From Algoriphagus ratkowskyi (lineage in GTDB: Bacteria > Bacteroidota > Bacteroidia > Cytophagales > Cyclobacteriaceae), in contig NZ_MSSV01000007.1 of the NCBI RefSeq assembly GCF_002150505.1, positions 1-64,000 on the forward strand: DNA of 64,000 nt, in the 5' to 3' direction. Both the position numbers and the translations under genes were made by a program. Below, piece by piece: positions 54,489-63,659 of the stretch. How positions within the stretch are numbered: position 1 is the stretch's first letter; each line of letters begins with the position of its first letter. The notes under the pieces were generated by a model. It was not told the DNA's origin, searched no databases, and worked only from the letters and a program-made list of their open reading frames with translations.

Positions 54489-54508
54489 TTCAAAACAGCA
54501 CCTACTTA

Positions 54509-54539
54509 AAAGGATAGCCACACGGCTATCCTTTTTTTT
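54509..54539 (+). terminator. Intrinsic terminator after the DUF6600 gene
   Basis: AAAGGATAGCC / GGCTATCCTTT (54509-54519, 54524-54534) with a 4-base loop and an eight-base T run. Confidence 0.9.
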
Positions 54540-54986
54540 ATTTGTCGCGAAAAACACAATGTTTAGCACAGCAAGCACAGAGTATGTTATTCTGCTTCTC
54601 CAGTAGTGGGATTTATTTTTCATCAAAAAAGCAGTAGCCTAACCATGCTAATTGAATTTAATCGATATCATCCCTCTGGGAATTAATCAACTTATCGGGA
54701 TACGATTTCAATAATCTTATCAACCTTTCAGACTTGGAAATCCTAAAGGGATAATGGCCAATAAAAGAAAAAGAGATTACTTATAAAGGAATCCTGAAGG
54801 GTTTTATCATTTTACCAGATCAATTAAAAGCTGCATATAATGTTCTCCTATTTCTACAGACGATAATCATATTTTTCACCTGCCCAATTGAATCAACTCC
54901 TTCCTATCTTATGTAACAAAGTATCTCTCCAACCAGCTTAGACTGCTAGTTAAAGCGAGATATTAAGGCTAATCCGCCAAATAAAA
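54540..54986. other. Spacer upstream of the SulP gene, no gene
   Basis: AT-rich; contains a degenerate 'CACAGCAAGCACAGAG' sequence (about 54567) of the type that follows several stops. No reading frame is supported. Confidence 0.35.
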
Positions 54987-55015
54987 TTTCGAATTGCGCT
55001 TTTTGTCTATCTTTG
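54987..55015 (+). promoter_or_regulatory. Bacteroidota-type promoter for the SulP transporter
   Basis: TATCTTTG (55008-55015) is a full match to the Bacteroidota -7 element TAnnTTTG. TTTC (54987-54990), a one-base variant of the -33 TTTG, lies 17 bp upstream. The start codon is at 55065, leaving a leader of about 45 nt. Confidence 0.6.
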
Positions 55016-55064
55016 CAACCTGTTTTCATCATGAGCGACTTCTCTCGCTAAACCTATTTACACA

Positions 55065-56588
55065 TTGAAACAATATTTCAACCTATTCGACTTCAGCCAA
55101 AAAGTTGATTACAAAACGGAAGTTCTCTCTGGTCTTACAGTAGCCATGGCACTTATTCCAGAGGCTGTAGCTTTTGCATTGATCGCTGGACTTTCGCCGC
55201 TCACTGGCTTATATGCTGCATTTATGATGGGGCTTGTTACCTCCATTCTGGGAGGCCGTCCAGGAATGATCTCTGGAGCTACAGGTGCTGTAGCGGTGGT
55301 GATCGTAACTTTAGCTGCGACTCACGGCGTAGAATATGTCTTCGCTGCGGTTGTTTTGGCGGGTATACTGCAAGTCTCAGCTGGAGCCTTGAAGCTTGGT
55401 AAATTAATGCGCCTAGTTCCTCATCCAGTAATCTTTGGATTTGTTAATGGCCTAGCCATCATCATTTTTATGTCTCAATTAGATCAATTCAAAGGTGGTG
55501 ATGGAAGCTGGTTGTCTGGCTCTACATTATATATATTGCTTGGACTAGTTTTCCTGACCATGTTGATCATTTGGGGTTTACCAAAGTTAACTAAAGCAGT
55601 TCCAGCATCGTTGACGGCAATCTTGGTTGTATTTGGATTGGTTACTGTTTTAAATATTGACACCAAAACTGTTGGTGATATTGCAGCCATCAAAGGTGGC
55701 TTCCCTCCTTTTCACCTTCCTGCTGTTCCCTTCACATTTGAGACCTTTCAGATTATTTTCCCTTATGCTGCGATTGTAGCCGGTGTTGGTTTGATTGAAA
55801 GTTTATTGACGCTAAACATAATAGACGAAATCACTGAGACAAGAGGTCGCGGAAACAAGGAAGCTGTTGCACAAGGTATTGCCAACATGCTTTCTGGAGT
55901 GTTTTCAGGAATGGGTGGTTGCGCCATGATTGGCCAGAGTTTGATTAATATCTCATCTGGAGCAAGAGCGAGACTTTCCGGAATTGTAGCGTCCGTCATG
56001 CTTTTAGTATTCATCATGTTTGGATCTAGCTTAATAGAGCAAGTTCCAATGGCAGCATTGACAGGCCTGATGATCATGGTTTCTATAGGCACCTTTGAAT
56101 GGGCAAGCCTTCGAACATTTACCAAAATGCCAAAATCGGACGTTTTCTTGATGGTCTTGGTAACCTTGATTACTGCCTTCTTGCACAACTTGGCCTTGGC
56201 TGTTTTAGTAGGTGTAATTCTAGCAGCATTATTTTTCGCTTGGGACAATGCTAAAAGAATCCGTGCTCGAAAGAATATCGATGCGAATGGAGTAAAGCAT
56301 TACGAGATGTTTGGCCCCCTGTTCTTCGGTTCTATTGCAGCATTCAATGAGAAATTTGATGTACTCAATGATCCAGCTGAAGTGATCATAGATTTCCAAG
56401 AAAGTCGTGTAGTGGATATGTCCGCCATTGAAGCTCTAAACAAATTGACTGAGCGCTATCATAAAGTAGGTAAAAAAGTACATTTGAAGCATCTGAGCCC
56501 TGATTGCAAAAAGCTACTAGCGAATGCTGATGAGCTGATCGATGTCAATGTGATCGAGGATCCTACCTATAAGTTGGTCGTAGATTAA
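55065..56588 (+). CDS. SulP family inorganic anion transporter with STAS domain
   Basis: A 507-residue membrane protein from a TTG start. The N terminus 'YKTEVLSGLTVAMALIPEAVAFALIAGLSPLTGLYAAFMMGLVTSILGGRPGMISGATGAVAVVI' is the SulP (SLC26-type) signature. About 12-14 membrane helices follow, then a C-terminal STAS domain (about 415-505, 'EVIIDFQESRVVDMSAIEALNKLTERYHKVGKKVHLKHL'). It probably imports sulfate or bicarbonate; the two cannot be separated by sequence here, since marine BicA-type carriers also belong to SulP. Monocistronic, with its own promoter and terminator. The linkage to the sulfatase at 1168 is distant. Confidence 0.93.
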   Translation: MKQYFNLFDFSQKVDYKTEVLSGLTVAMALIPEAVAFALIAGLSPLTGLYAAFMMGLVTSILGGRPGMISGATGAVAVVIVTLAATHGVEYVFAAVVLAGILQVSAGALKLGKLMRLVPHPVIFGFVNGLAIIIFMSQLDQFKGGDGSWLSGSTLYILLGLVFLTMLIIWGLPKLTKAVPASLTAILVVFGLVTVLNIDTKTVGDIAAIKGGFPPFHLPAVPFTFETFQIIFPYAAIVAGVGLIESLLTLNIIDEITETRGRGNKEAVAQGIANMLSGVFSGMGGCAMIGQSLINISSGARARLSGIVASVMLLVFIMFGSSLIEQVPMAALTGLMIMVSIGTFEWASLRTFTKMPKSDVFLMVLVTLITAFLHNLALAVLVGVILAALFFAWDNAKRIRARKNIDANGVKHYEMFGPLFFGSIAAFNEKFDVLNDPAEVIIDFQESRVVDMSAIEALNKLTERYHKVGKKVHLKHLSPDCKKLLANADELIDVNVIEDPTYKLVVD

Positions 56589-56670
56589 GGTTTCTTTAAC
56601 TGCGAAGGGCACAAAGGAAGCGCCGAGAGCATAAGTAGTTTATGCGACTTAGTTGGACAAGCACACAAAA

Positions 56671-56700
56671 AAAAAGGGAAGTCGACTGGCTTCCCTTTTT
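56671..56700. terminator. Bidirectional terminator between SulP and the serine hydrolase
   Basis: Perfect 11-bp arms AAAAAGGGAAG / CTTCCCTTTTT (56671-56681, 56690-56700) with an A run before and a T run after, serving both convergent genes. Confidence 0.88.
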
Positions 56701-56812
56701 TTAATGCATCACGTCTGAAAGCGTTTAAGCCTCTTATGAGATGGGTTACAAAAGAACGTAATTTCAATCGCTTAGAAAGTTTGTAATCGTTCTTGTCAGA
56801 CAAGCGGATTCA

Positions 56813-58105
56813 CTATTCAATTGCAGCAAAAACCATTTGCCGGAACTTCCAAGCAGATTCATCCCCAGTTCCTCCCTGGGTTTGCTTCATTAATATCCCT
56901 ATAGTATTGGTCACAGGATCTGCGAAATACTGGGTATTGAAATATCCACCCCAATCAAAGGTTCCTAAGCTTCCGATCCCACCTTGTGTTACTCCGTTTT
57001 CATCCACAAGTCCAAAGGCTAATCCATAATCTTTTCCACCATTACCTAATAAATCACCCACTTGATTACTCATAATAGTTTTGATCGTAGTAGAACTCAG
57101 AAATCTCGTTCCATTGTAAACTCCACCATTGAGATACATTTGCAGGAATTTGGCATAGTCCTCAGCAGTCGATGAAAGTCCTGCTCCACCAGAAAAGAAG
57201 GTTTTTGAGCCAGTTTTAGGGTAATCAGGATCATAGAAAGTCATAGGATAAGACTCCCATTGATTATTCATTTTTCGGTGTATTGTCACTAGTTTTTTAC
57301 CCTGAGCTTCATTCAAATAGAATCCTGTATTTTTCATTCCCATTGGATCAAAAATCCTAGTTTGGAGAAATTCATCAAATGGCATCCCTGAGATCACTTC
57401 TATAAAGTAACCCAACACATCGAGACCTTCACTGTAGGTATATTTAGTGCCTGGCGCATGATGAAGTGGCAACTTTGCCAGTTTCTTAATGTTATCACTG
57501 ATTTTCACAGGCTCGGTGGTAAATAAATCTACTATTCCAGCTTTAGCATAAATCATTTTCATCTGCTCATTGCCGTCGATCATCCCATATCCTATTCCAG
57601 AAGTGTGAGTAATCAGGTGCCTAATGGTGATTTGGCGTGGGGATTTTTCGGAAGAAAAAGAAGAGTCTGCATTCCGAAACCCAGTCAAAATCTGAGGATC
57701 AGAGAACTCAGGAATAAACTTTGAGATCGGATCATCCAGTTTAAACTTCCCCTCTTCCCAAAGCATCATCACCGCAGTGGAAGTGATTGCTTTGGTCTGA
57801 GAAGCAATTCTAAAAATTTGATCTTTAGCCATCTGAGTACCGGAAGGAACATCGGCGAAACCTTTGGCTTCATGATAGACTATCTTCCCGTCCTTTACAA
57901 TTAACGCTACCAAACCGGGAACTTGGTTATCGCTTAGGGTTTGATCTAGCATTTGATCTATACGATCCAAACGAGTAGCAGAAACCCCATTTAATGGCTG
58001 ATTTCCTTGGGGAACAAGTTTGGTGGATGGAGTTTGACTTAGAACGGTATTGCTTAAAATCAACAGTAAAAAGCAAGAAGTAAAACTTGAAAAATATTTT
58101 TTCAT
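56813..58105 (-). CDS. Secreted beta-lactamase-fold serine hydrolase (class C / esterase type)
   Basis: A 430-residue exported protein with signal peptide (1-23). It has the serine beta-lactamase-fold motif S102-Q-T-K105 ('IASQTKAITST'), a Tyr motif 'KYTYSEGLDVLG' (Y-S-E in place of Y-x-N), and a C-terminal 'GTFDWGGYFNTQYFADP', which is the esterase/penicillin-binding-type closing motif. These features fit the family of esterases and DD-peptidases related to AmpC (EstB-like); true beta-lactamase activity is not implied. Substrate unknown. The gene is convergent with sulP. Confidence 0.88.
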   Translation of the reverse strand: MKKYFSSFTSCFLLLILSNTVLSQTPSTKLVPQGNQPLNGVSATRLDRIDQMLDQTLSDNQVPGLVALIVKDGKIVYHEAKGFADVPSGTQMAKDQIFRIASQTKAITSTAVMMLWEEGKFKLDDPISKFIPEFSDPQILTGFRNADSSFSSEKSPRQITIRHLITHTSGIGYGMIDGNEQMKMIYAKAGIVDLFTTEPVKISDNIKKLAKLPLHHAPGTKYTYSEGLDVLGYFIEVISGMPFDEFLQTRIFDPMGMKNTGFYLNEAQGKKLVTIHRKMNNQWESYPMTFYDPDYPKTGSKTFFSGGAGLSSTAEDYAKFLQMYLNGGVYNGTRFLSSTTIKTIMSNQVGDLLGNGGKDYGLAFGLVDENGVTQGGIGSLGTFDWGGYFNTQYFADPVTNTIGILMKQTQGGTGDESAWKFRQMVFAAIE

Positions 58106-58175
58106 ACGGAGTGAATTTATTGGGGAAGTAAAATAGTAAATATGTTCAGAAAACCTGTCCTTCTACACCTAATCA

Positions 58176-58210
58176 CAAAAAAACAGGCCGATGATCTCTC
58201 AGCGGCCTGT
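58176..58210 (-). terminator. Intrinsic terminator for the Deg protease gene
   Basis: On the minus strand CGGCCTGT-type arms (plus 58183-58190 with 58203-58210: ACAGGCCG / CGGCCTGT), followed by a T run from plus-strand A 58176-58183. It lies downstream of the protease stop at 58233. Confidence 0.8.
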
Positions 58211-58232
58211 CCATTTATCAATTTTTATTCAC

Positions 58233-59738
58233 TCAATTTACCTCAAAGTAATATTCCGTACCATCTTGGAACATTCCGAGTACGACTATAGGATCACCTT
58301 CTGTATCATTTAAAACTTCTAGTAATCTATCTACGCTAGTAATCCTAACTCTTCCGCTTTCTGTAATAATGGACGTAATGATAAATCCTGCTCTTGCGCC
58401 GGCATTTTTCCATTTTTCACCCTTCACTGATGCAATTACAGCTCCACCAGCAAGCTCTAATTGTGTCTTTATTCCTTGCGGCACTTCTTCGAAGCTAACC
58501 CCTTGAAATTCATAGGTTATAGGGATTACTTTCTCTACGATGTCTGTTGTTCCCGCAAAATTCTTCAGTGTTGCATTAGTTTTTATTGTTTTTCCACCAC
58601 GGATATATTCCACATCTACTTTGTCCCCAGGTCGCTTTCTTGCAACCATTTCCTGCAGGTTAGCTACATTATTAGTCACTCTGCCGTCCACGCTGACGAT
58701 AATATCACCTGCCTTGAGACCAGCTTCCTCGCCTCCACTATTCTTATTTACTTGGCTTACATAGACTCCTTGCTCTACTGGAAAATCAACTCCAAGTCCC
58801 TCAGCTAGCTCTTGACTAACATCTAAGATCCCAACGCCAAGCAAAGCTCGTTGTGCAGTACCATACTTCATGAGATCATCCATTACTTTTTTCACCAGCG
58901 TACTTGGCACTGCAAATGAATAGCCATTGAATGTTCCTGTTTTGCTCGCAATAGCAGTATTGATACCGATCAACTCTCCAGCAAGATTGACAAGTGCTCC
59001 TCCTGAATTACCTGGATTTACTACCGCATCAGTTTGTAAGAATGCTTCCACAGAAAGATTATCTTCCACATTTCTAAGAATCCCGATATTCCTGGCTTTT
59101 GCAGAAATAATTCCTGCAGTAACTGTAGAGTTTAGATCAAATGGATTCCCAACAGCAAGCACCCATTCTCCAATTTTAGTCATGTCAGAATCTCCAAACC
59201 TTACAAAAGGCAATCCTTCGGCGTCAATTTTCAATAAGGCCAGATCGGTTGTTGGATCAGTTCCAATTACTTTGGCCACGTATCGCTTATTGTTATCCAG
59301 AGATATCAGCAGCCTTGTAGCATTTTCTACTACATGATTGTTTGTCACTATATAGCCATCTGGCGAAATAATCACTCCTGAGCCTGTACTCATCACAGAA
59401 GGTCGCTCTTGGCCGCTTCCTCCCTGTTCTTCTCTGGGAGGTATCCCAAAATACTCCTTTATAGGATCTCTACGGCCTCTGCTGCTACCAGAATAGGTCA
59501 TTTCACTTCTCACATGAACCACTGCCGGTACCACTGCTTCAGCTGATGCTACAAAATTGATTCCATCAGGAACCGTGAATTCAGCCCCTGAAAGTAAGTT
59601 GGCAAAACTCATTGGCTGCTTCTCATCGAAGCTATTTCCACTGTTTGGTTGCGTGAGAAACCTAACGCCCGCTAGGACGACAATGCCTCCGATTAAAGAG
59701 GCAAGAAGCATTCCCAGAAAGAATTGTCTTTTGCTCAT
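58233..59738 (-). CDS. Periplasmic Deg/HtrA serine protease with PDZ domains
   Basis: A 501-residue protein anchored by an N-terminal hydrophobic segment (residues 8-27). Trypsin-like protease with the triad H135 (V-T-N-N-H-V-V), D165 (T-T-D-L-A-L-L-K) and S245 (N-P-G-N-S-G-G-A-L-V). A PDZ domain follows (about 295-380, 'LLGVGILDVSQELAEGLGVDFP' to 'DVEYIRGG'), and a weaker second PDZ-like region (about 395-500). Deg proteases refold or degrade damaged envelope proteins under stress. Divergent from the MscS channel gene across 340 bp. I do not use degP or degQ as a name because the two cannot be separated here. Confidence 0.95.
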   Translation of the reverse strand: MSKRQFFLGMLLASLIGGIVVLAGVRFLTQPNSGNSFDEKQPMSFANLLSGAEFTVPDGINFVASAEAVVPAVVHVRSEMTYSGSSRGRRDPIKEYFGIPPREEQGGSGQERPSVMSTGSGVIISPDGYIVTNNHVVENATRLLISLDNNKRYVAKVIGTDPTTDLALLKIDAEGLPFVRFGDSDMTKIGEWVLAVGNPFDLNSTVTAGIISAKARNIGILRNVEDNLSVEAFLQTDAVVNPGNSGGALVNLAGELIGINTAIASKTGTFNGYSFAVPSTLVKKVMDDLMKYGTAQRALLGVGILDVSQELAEGLGVDFPVEQGVYVSQVNKNSGGEEAGLKAGDIIVSVDGRVTNNVANLQEMVARKRPGDKVDVEYIRGGKTIKTNATLKNFAGTTDIVEKVIPITYEFQGVSFEEVPQGIKTQLELAGGAVIASVKGEKWKNAGARAGFIITSIITESGRVRITSVDRLLEVLNDTEGDPIVVLGMFQDGTEYYFEVN

Positions 59739-60080
59739 ATTTTTTTGGTTTATTTTACAACTACATAAACTGATTGTCGCTCAAAAAGGTCCAACTATAA
59801 CAGCTTAAAATTTAAGCGTTTGGTCAAATTAACATGAATTAACCGCATTTGAGCACATTACTGTAAATTCTCAGCTTCTAACTTCCATAGTTAACTGGTA
59901 AGTCTGTAACTCAATTTTACCGCTGGATGTTTAATATAAGCTAAATCATATCGTCCGTAAATCTTGTATCCTTGCATATAGAAGAAAATTAATCTCACAA
60001 AATCGCGAATAGTACTTAAGGTTTGTGCTTCAAATGCCATTTAGAACGATTTTCTCTATATTAAACTCAAATCTGAATTT
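59739..60080. other. Divergent promoter region, deg protease / mscS
   Basis: About 340 bp without a gene. AT-rich; no canonical -7 element or strong palindrome was found. A TTTCTCTATATTAAAC stretch just upstream of the MscS start (60050-60065) could be part of its promoter. Confidence 0.3.
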
Positions 60081-62633
60081 ATGAAGCGCTTGTTATTAGC
60101 AATAAGTTTTATCCTTTCCATTTCACTATTAGGCCAAGCCCAAAATAATGCAGCCCCAGCAGAAACTAATAAATCAAATTCTATCACAGCTATTGACACG
60201 CTTTTCAAATTTGAGGGCACAACACCCGCACCTGCTCAGGCTCCCAAATCCGCAGGTGCTGTTCTCACTCAAGTAATCAATAAAGCGCAGCAATATGCCT
60301 TCGATCTGAGCGAAATAAAGATAGAACTCTCAGATTACTTGGACACGACGGATATGTCCACTCAGCTTCCTGAAATAAATCTTATCGCGGTAAGGATAAA
60401 GGCTAGGACTGAACGAGATTCTGAGTACCTCAACCATCGCTATTTGATAGGTATGGAAAATTTGGTCGCTACCGTCGGGGACCTTAATAAATCCTTCCAA
60501 AATAGAATTCAAGAACGTGTCGAAATTCTAACTGATGTAGGTACTAAACTAAATGCAATTAAATCAGATTCACTTTTTGCTATGACGCTGCGTGATTCAA
60601 CTCTGATTCCTGAGATTAATCATGAGCTCAAAATGCTAAATAATTCCTTGAGAACAATTGACAGCATTTACTTGGAACAAGAGATCCTAACAGCAAAGTT
60701 TCAAGCTAGAATATCTGAAAACGCTGTGGTTTTTCTGTCTTTAAAACAATACTTAAATCAAAACAAAAAGAGACTAGATAGGCAATATTGGACTAAAGAA
60801 ATCAACTACGCATGGCAGCCCTCCACATATTCAGGCGACATAATTTTCTCATCTGTAGTCAAAGAGTCAATGGAATTTAATATCGCGTTGATGAAAGCTT
60901 ACCTGGAGCGGACAGGTTACATTTTTCTGATATGCGTAGTGATTTTAATTTTATTCTATTTAAAAATAAAATCAACTATCAATGAAATTAGTAAGCAAAA
61001 AGATTTTGCCTCCCTAATTCTTGATCGTATCAAATACTTTAAAAAGCATACGTTCATATCTACTTTACTAATTCTGGTACCTGTATTTCTGATTGTTTTC
61101 AATAAGCCTCCTTTAGTTTTCATATCCATCTTGTCATTGATGATGGTCATAGCATCTAGCTTGCTGGTTAAAGAACAGTTTGGAGATTACTTTAAAAAAA
61201 TCTGGTTTGTTTTCCTTACCCCTTACATACTGCTTGCTTTAAGCAGTTTGAACTGGAAAGTTGCGTATCAAGAAAGATGGTTCATCCTCTTATCAACCAT
61301 ACTATTCATTATCATGGGCATCTTGCTGTTGAAGTATGCCAATTCAAGTGAAAACAAACGACACAAATTCGTCAAGTATCTCGCTATCTTTTTGATAGCC
61401 ATTGAAACATTCGCTTTCCTAACAAATGTGATGGGAAGATTTAATTTATCTAAAACTTATGCAGTCACAGGTGCTGTACTATTTTATAGAGGCATAGGCT
61501 TGTTTCTTTTTGTCAATGTATTTCTGGAAGCTATTTATCTATTTATTGAGAATAGCAAAAAAGAGACAGATGGCTTCACCACCTATTTTGATTTCCAGGA
61601 TTTACAGAAGCGAATGAAAGGCTTGCTGTATGCTTTCGCCATCTCAATTTGGGTGTACGGAGTCTTATGGCAATTGGGATATTTTGACGATGTCTATAAA
61701 TGGTTTTACGACTTCCTTATTCAGGACCGCACCTTGGGGGAAACTGTTTTTCAATTTGGTAGTATTCTACTTTTTATCACCATTTTATATGTATCTACCT
61801 TTCTAGCTAATAACATCGCTTATTTTGCGTCGGTTAAAGATCAGAAAACAGCAATATCTAGGAAGCAGAGATTGGGAAGTTCCGTGCTAATTATCAGACT
61901 TGCCGTTTTGACAATAGGGTTCTTCATAGGTATGACAGCCGCCAAAATTCCATTTGACAAAATCGCCATAGTATTAGGAGCATTATCAGTCGGCATTGGC
62001 TTCGGTTTGCAAACGATTATCAACAACCTCGTTTCTGGTGTAATTTTAGCCTTTGAGCGCCCTATTCAGATCGGGGATGAGATTCAGGTGGGAGAAAATT
62101 CCGGAACTGTGAAGGAGGTAGGAATCAGGGCCAGTAAGATTCAGGCTTATGATGGTTCAGAGATTGTAGTCCCGAATGGCGACTTGCTTTCGCAAAGCTT
62201 GATTAACTGGACGCTCTCTGATAAAAAACGAAGAGTAGAATTGATTATTGGAGTTGGATATGGCTCTGACATGAAAACTGTGAAGTCTGTGCTGGAAGAA
62301 GTGCTGAGCCAAGAAAGAATACTTAAAGCTCCTTCTCCAAAGGTATATATGCAAACATTCAATGATAGTTCGGTGGACTTTCGTGTATTATTCTGGGTGG
62401 AAAGTATGGATATTTGGGTAGATGTACGTGCAGAGGTGATGAGTACTATTTTCGAGAAATTCGCCGAACATGAGATTGAGATCCCATTTCCAAAAAGAGA
62501 CCTTTACCTTAAGTCAATACCTTCGAACTGGCAGGAAAAAATATCCAGACCAGGGGAAGATATAAGTCCTAAACAATTAGATGTTGGATCAAAGGAGCCA
62601 ACAGGTATACATAAAAAATCCTCTGAAGAGTAA
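60081..62633 (+). CDS. Large MscS-type mechanosensitive ion channel
   Basis: An 850-residue protein. Signal peptide (1-20), a long helical periplasmic region (about 25-270, many charged residues, probable coiled coil), about 8-10 membrane helices (270-640), then the MscS pore and cytoplasmic domain (about 640-800). The pore-lining helix is glycine/alanine-rich ('IVLGALSVGIGFGLQTIINNLVSGVILAFERPIQIGDEIQVG'), followed by the Sm-like beta domain ('SGTVKEVGIRASKIQAYDGSEIVVPNG'). It is a large MscK/MscM-like type rather than small MscS. It opens under membrane tension to release solutes during osmotic downshift. Its stop codon lies inside the loop of the terminator of the convergent cold-shock gene. 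Confidence 0.93.
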   Translation: MKRLLLAISFILSISLLGQAQNNAAPAETNKSNSITAIDTLFKFEGTTPAPAQAPKSAGAVLTQVINKAQQYAFDLSEIKIELSDYLDTTDMSTQLPEINLIAVRIKARTERDSEYLNHRYLIGMENLVATVGDLNKSFQNRIQERVEILTDVGTKLNAIKSDSLFAMTLRDSTLIPEINHELKMLNNSLRTIDSIYLEQEILTAKFQARISENAVVFLSLKQYLNQNKKRLDRQYWTKEINYAWQPSTYSGDIIFSSVVKESMEFNIALMKAYLERTGYIFLICVVILILFYLKIKSTINEISKQKDFASLILDRIKYFKKHTFISTLLILVPVFLIVFNKPPLVFISILSLMMVIASSLLVKEQFGDYFKKIWFVFLTPYILLALSSLNWKVAYQERWFILLSTILFIIMGILLLKYANSSENKRHKFVKYLAIFLIAIETFAFLTNVMGRFNLSKTYAVTGAVLFYRGIGLFLFVNVFLEAIYLFIENSKKETDGFTTYFDFQDLQKRMKGLLYAFAISIWVYGVLWQLGYFDDVYKWFYDFLIQDRTLGETVFQFGSILLFITILYVSTFLANNIAYFASVKDQKTAISRKQRLGSSVLIIRLAVLTIGFFIGMTAAKIPFDKIAIVLGALSVGIGFGLQTIINNLVSGVILAFERPIQIGDEIQVGENSGTVKEVGIRASKIQAYDGSEIVVPNGDLLSQSLINWTLSDKKRRVELIIGVGYGSDMKTVKSVLEEVLSQERILKAPSPKVYMQTFNDSSVDFRVLFWVESMDIWVDVRAEVMSTIFEKFAEHEIEIPFPKRDLYLKSIPSNWQEKISRPGEDISPKQLDVGSKEPTGIHKKSSEE

Positions 62634-62646
62634 ACTTCAGAGGATT
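62613..62646 (-). terminator. Terminator of the cold-shock gene, overlapping the mscS stop
   Basis: Arms AATCCTCTGAAG / CTTCAGAGGATT (62617-62628, 62635-62646). On the minus strand it is followed by TTTTTT (plus A62613-62618). The MscS stop codon TAA (62631-62633) lies in the loop, so the two convergent genes share this region. Confidence 0.8.
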
Positions 62647-62674
62647 GATTCTCGCTAACAAAAAAAGATCTTAA

Positions 62675-62866
62675 TTAAGCTCTTTTTACATTGACAGCAT
62701 TAGGGCCTTTGTTGCCTTCTTTGATGTCATAAGTTACTTTGTCGTTCTGTGCGATCTGATCTACCAACCCGGTTGCGTGTACGAATACTTCGCTTTGAGA
62801 TTCATCGTCAACGATAAATCCGAACCCTTTGGCCTCATTGTAAAATTTTACTGTTCCCGTAGACAT
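62675..62866 (-). CDS. Cold-shock protein, CspA family
   Basis: A 63-residue OB-fold nucleic-acid chaperone. RNP1 is 'KGFGFI' (within 'FYNEAKGFGFIVDD') and RNP2 is 'VFVHA' (within 'SEVFVHATGL'). Typical short Bacteroidota Csp length. It binds single-stranded RNA or DNA and melts secondary structure, in the cytoplasm. Divergent from the SixA-like gene, with about 90 bp between starts, and with an AT-rich leader. Confidence 0.96.
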   Translation of the reverse strand: MSTGTVKFYNEAKGFGFIVDDESQSEVFVHATGLVDQIAQNDKVTYDIKEGNKGPNAVNVKRA

Positions 62867-62953
62867 AATAATTTGTAATAAATTGTAATTGAAAGAGTGC
62901 TAAAATAAATATTCAATTAAAAAAAACAAAATAATAATTCTTTTATTCCGAAA

Positions 62954-63445
62954 ATGAAGAAAATAATTTTGGTTAGACATGGGAAGTCTGCTTGGAACAA
63001 TTCCAATTTGACAGATCACGATAGGCCCTTAGCTACTCGAGGACTTGATGATGTACCAGAAATGGGCTTTAGATTAAAGGAAAAAGGCATAATTCCTGAT
63101 CTCATAGTTAGTTCTACAGCCATACGCGCTTCACAAACTTCCGAACTACTTGCAGAGGTACTTCATCTACCCAAATCAAAAATAGTCTATGATAAAAACC
63201 TCTACCATGCCTCTTATTCTATGATTTTGAAATGCATACAGAGACAAGATGATGCACATGAATTAATCTTCATAGTTGGGCACAACCCAGGGATGAATGA
63301 TTTTATTGATTTTTTCGGTGGCAATTTTGACAATCTCCCCACTGCTGGACAATATGGATTACTCGTTGATTCAGCACATTGGATACAGCTTAGACCCGAA
63401 AACGCAAAGTTTTGGTTTACAGATTACCCGAAAAACAAGAGCTGA
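62954..63445 (+). CDS. SixA-like histidine phosphatase
   Basis: A 163-residue histidine-phosphatase-superfamily enzyme. The RHG signature 'LVRHGKSAWNN' has the phosphorylatable His at residue 9, and the second catalytic His is in 'FIVGHNPGMNDF'. Length and the 'PLATRGLDDVPEMG' and 'SSTAIRASQTSELLAEVL' motifs fit the SixA subgroup, whose E. coli member dephosphorylates a phosphohistidine in ArcB. No matching phosphorelay gene is visible here, so the target is unknown; a general phosphatase role is the alternative. Confidence 0.92.
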   Translation: MKKIILVRHGKSAWNNSNLTDHDRPLATRGLDDVPEMGFRLKEKGIIPDLIVSSTAIRASQTSELLAEVLHLPKSKIVYDKNLYHASYSMILKCIQRQDDAHELIFIVGHNPGMNDFIDFFGGNFDNLPTAGQYGLLVDSAHWIQLRPENAKFWFTDYPKNKS

Positions 63446-63659
63446 AACGCTGTCAGCAGTAAAAGGGAAAAAGTAGTAAGTAGTAAATTAGTAAAAAGTA
63501 AGATGTAAAAAGTGTGCAGTCGCGGTGATCAGTATTGAATAACGCGAGCTCTCATCGCCGAAGTTTGTGTCTCCAAGATCGAATTGCTAAAACAACTGAT
63601 TGCATTCCCCGAGTATTATTTTGAGAGTTTCGCGGTGACAATTTAACCATCAGTAAAAA
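63446..63659. other. Spacer with AGTA-rich microsatellite
   Basis: Contains AGTAGTAAGTAGTAAATTAG-type simple repeats (about 63473-63502). Nothing else recognisable. Confidence 0.35.

Noticed and set aside
56585-56803. 72-codon minus-strand frame between sulP and the serine hydrolase
   Set aside because: It contains the bidirectional terminator and a post-stop repeat; not a gene.
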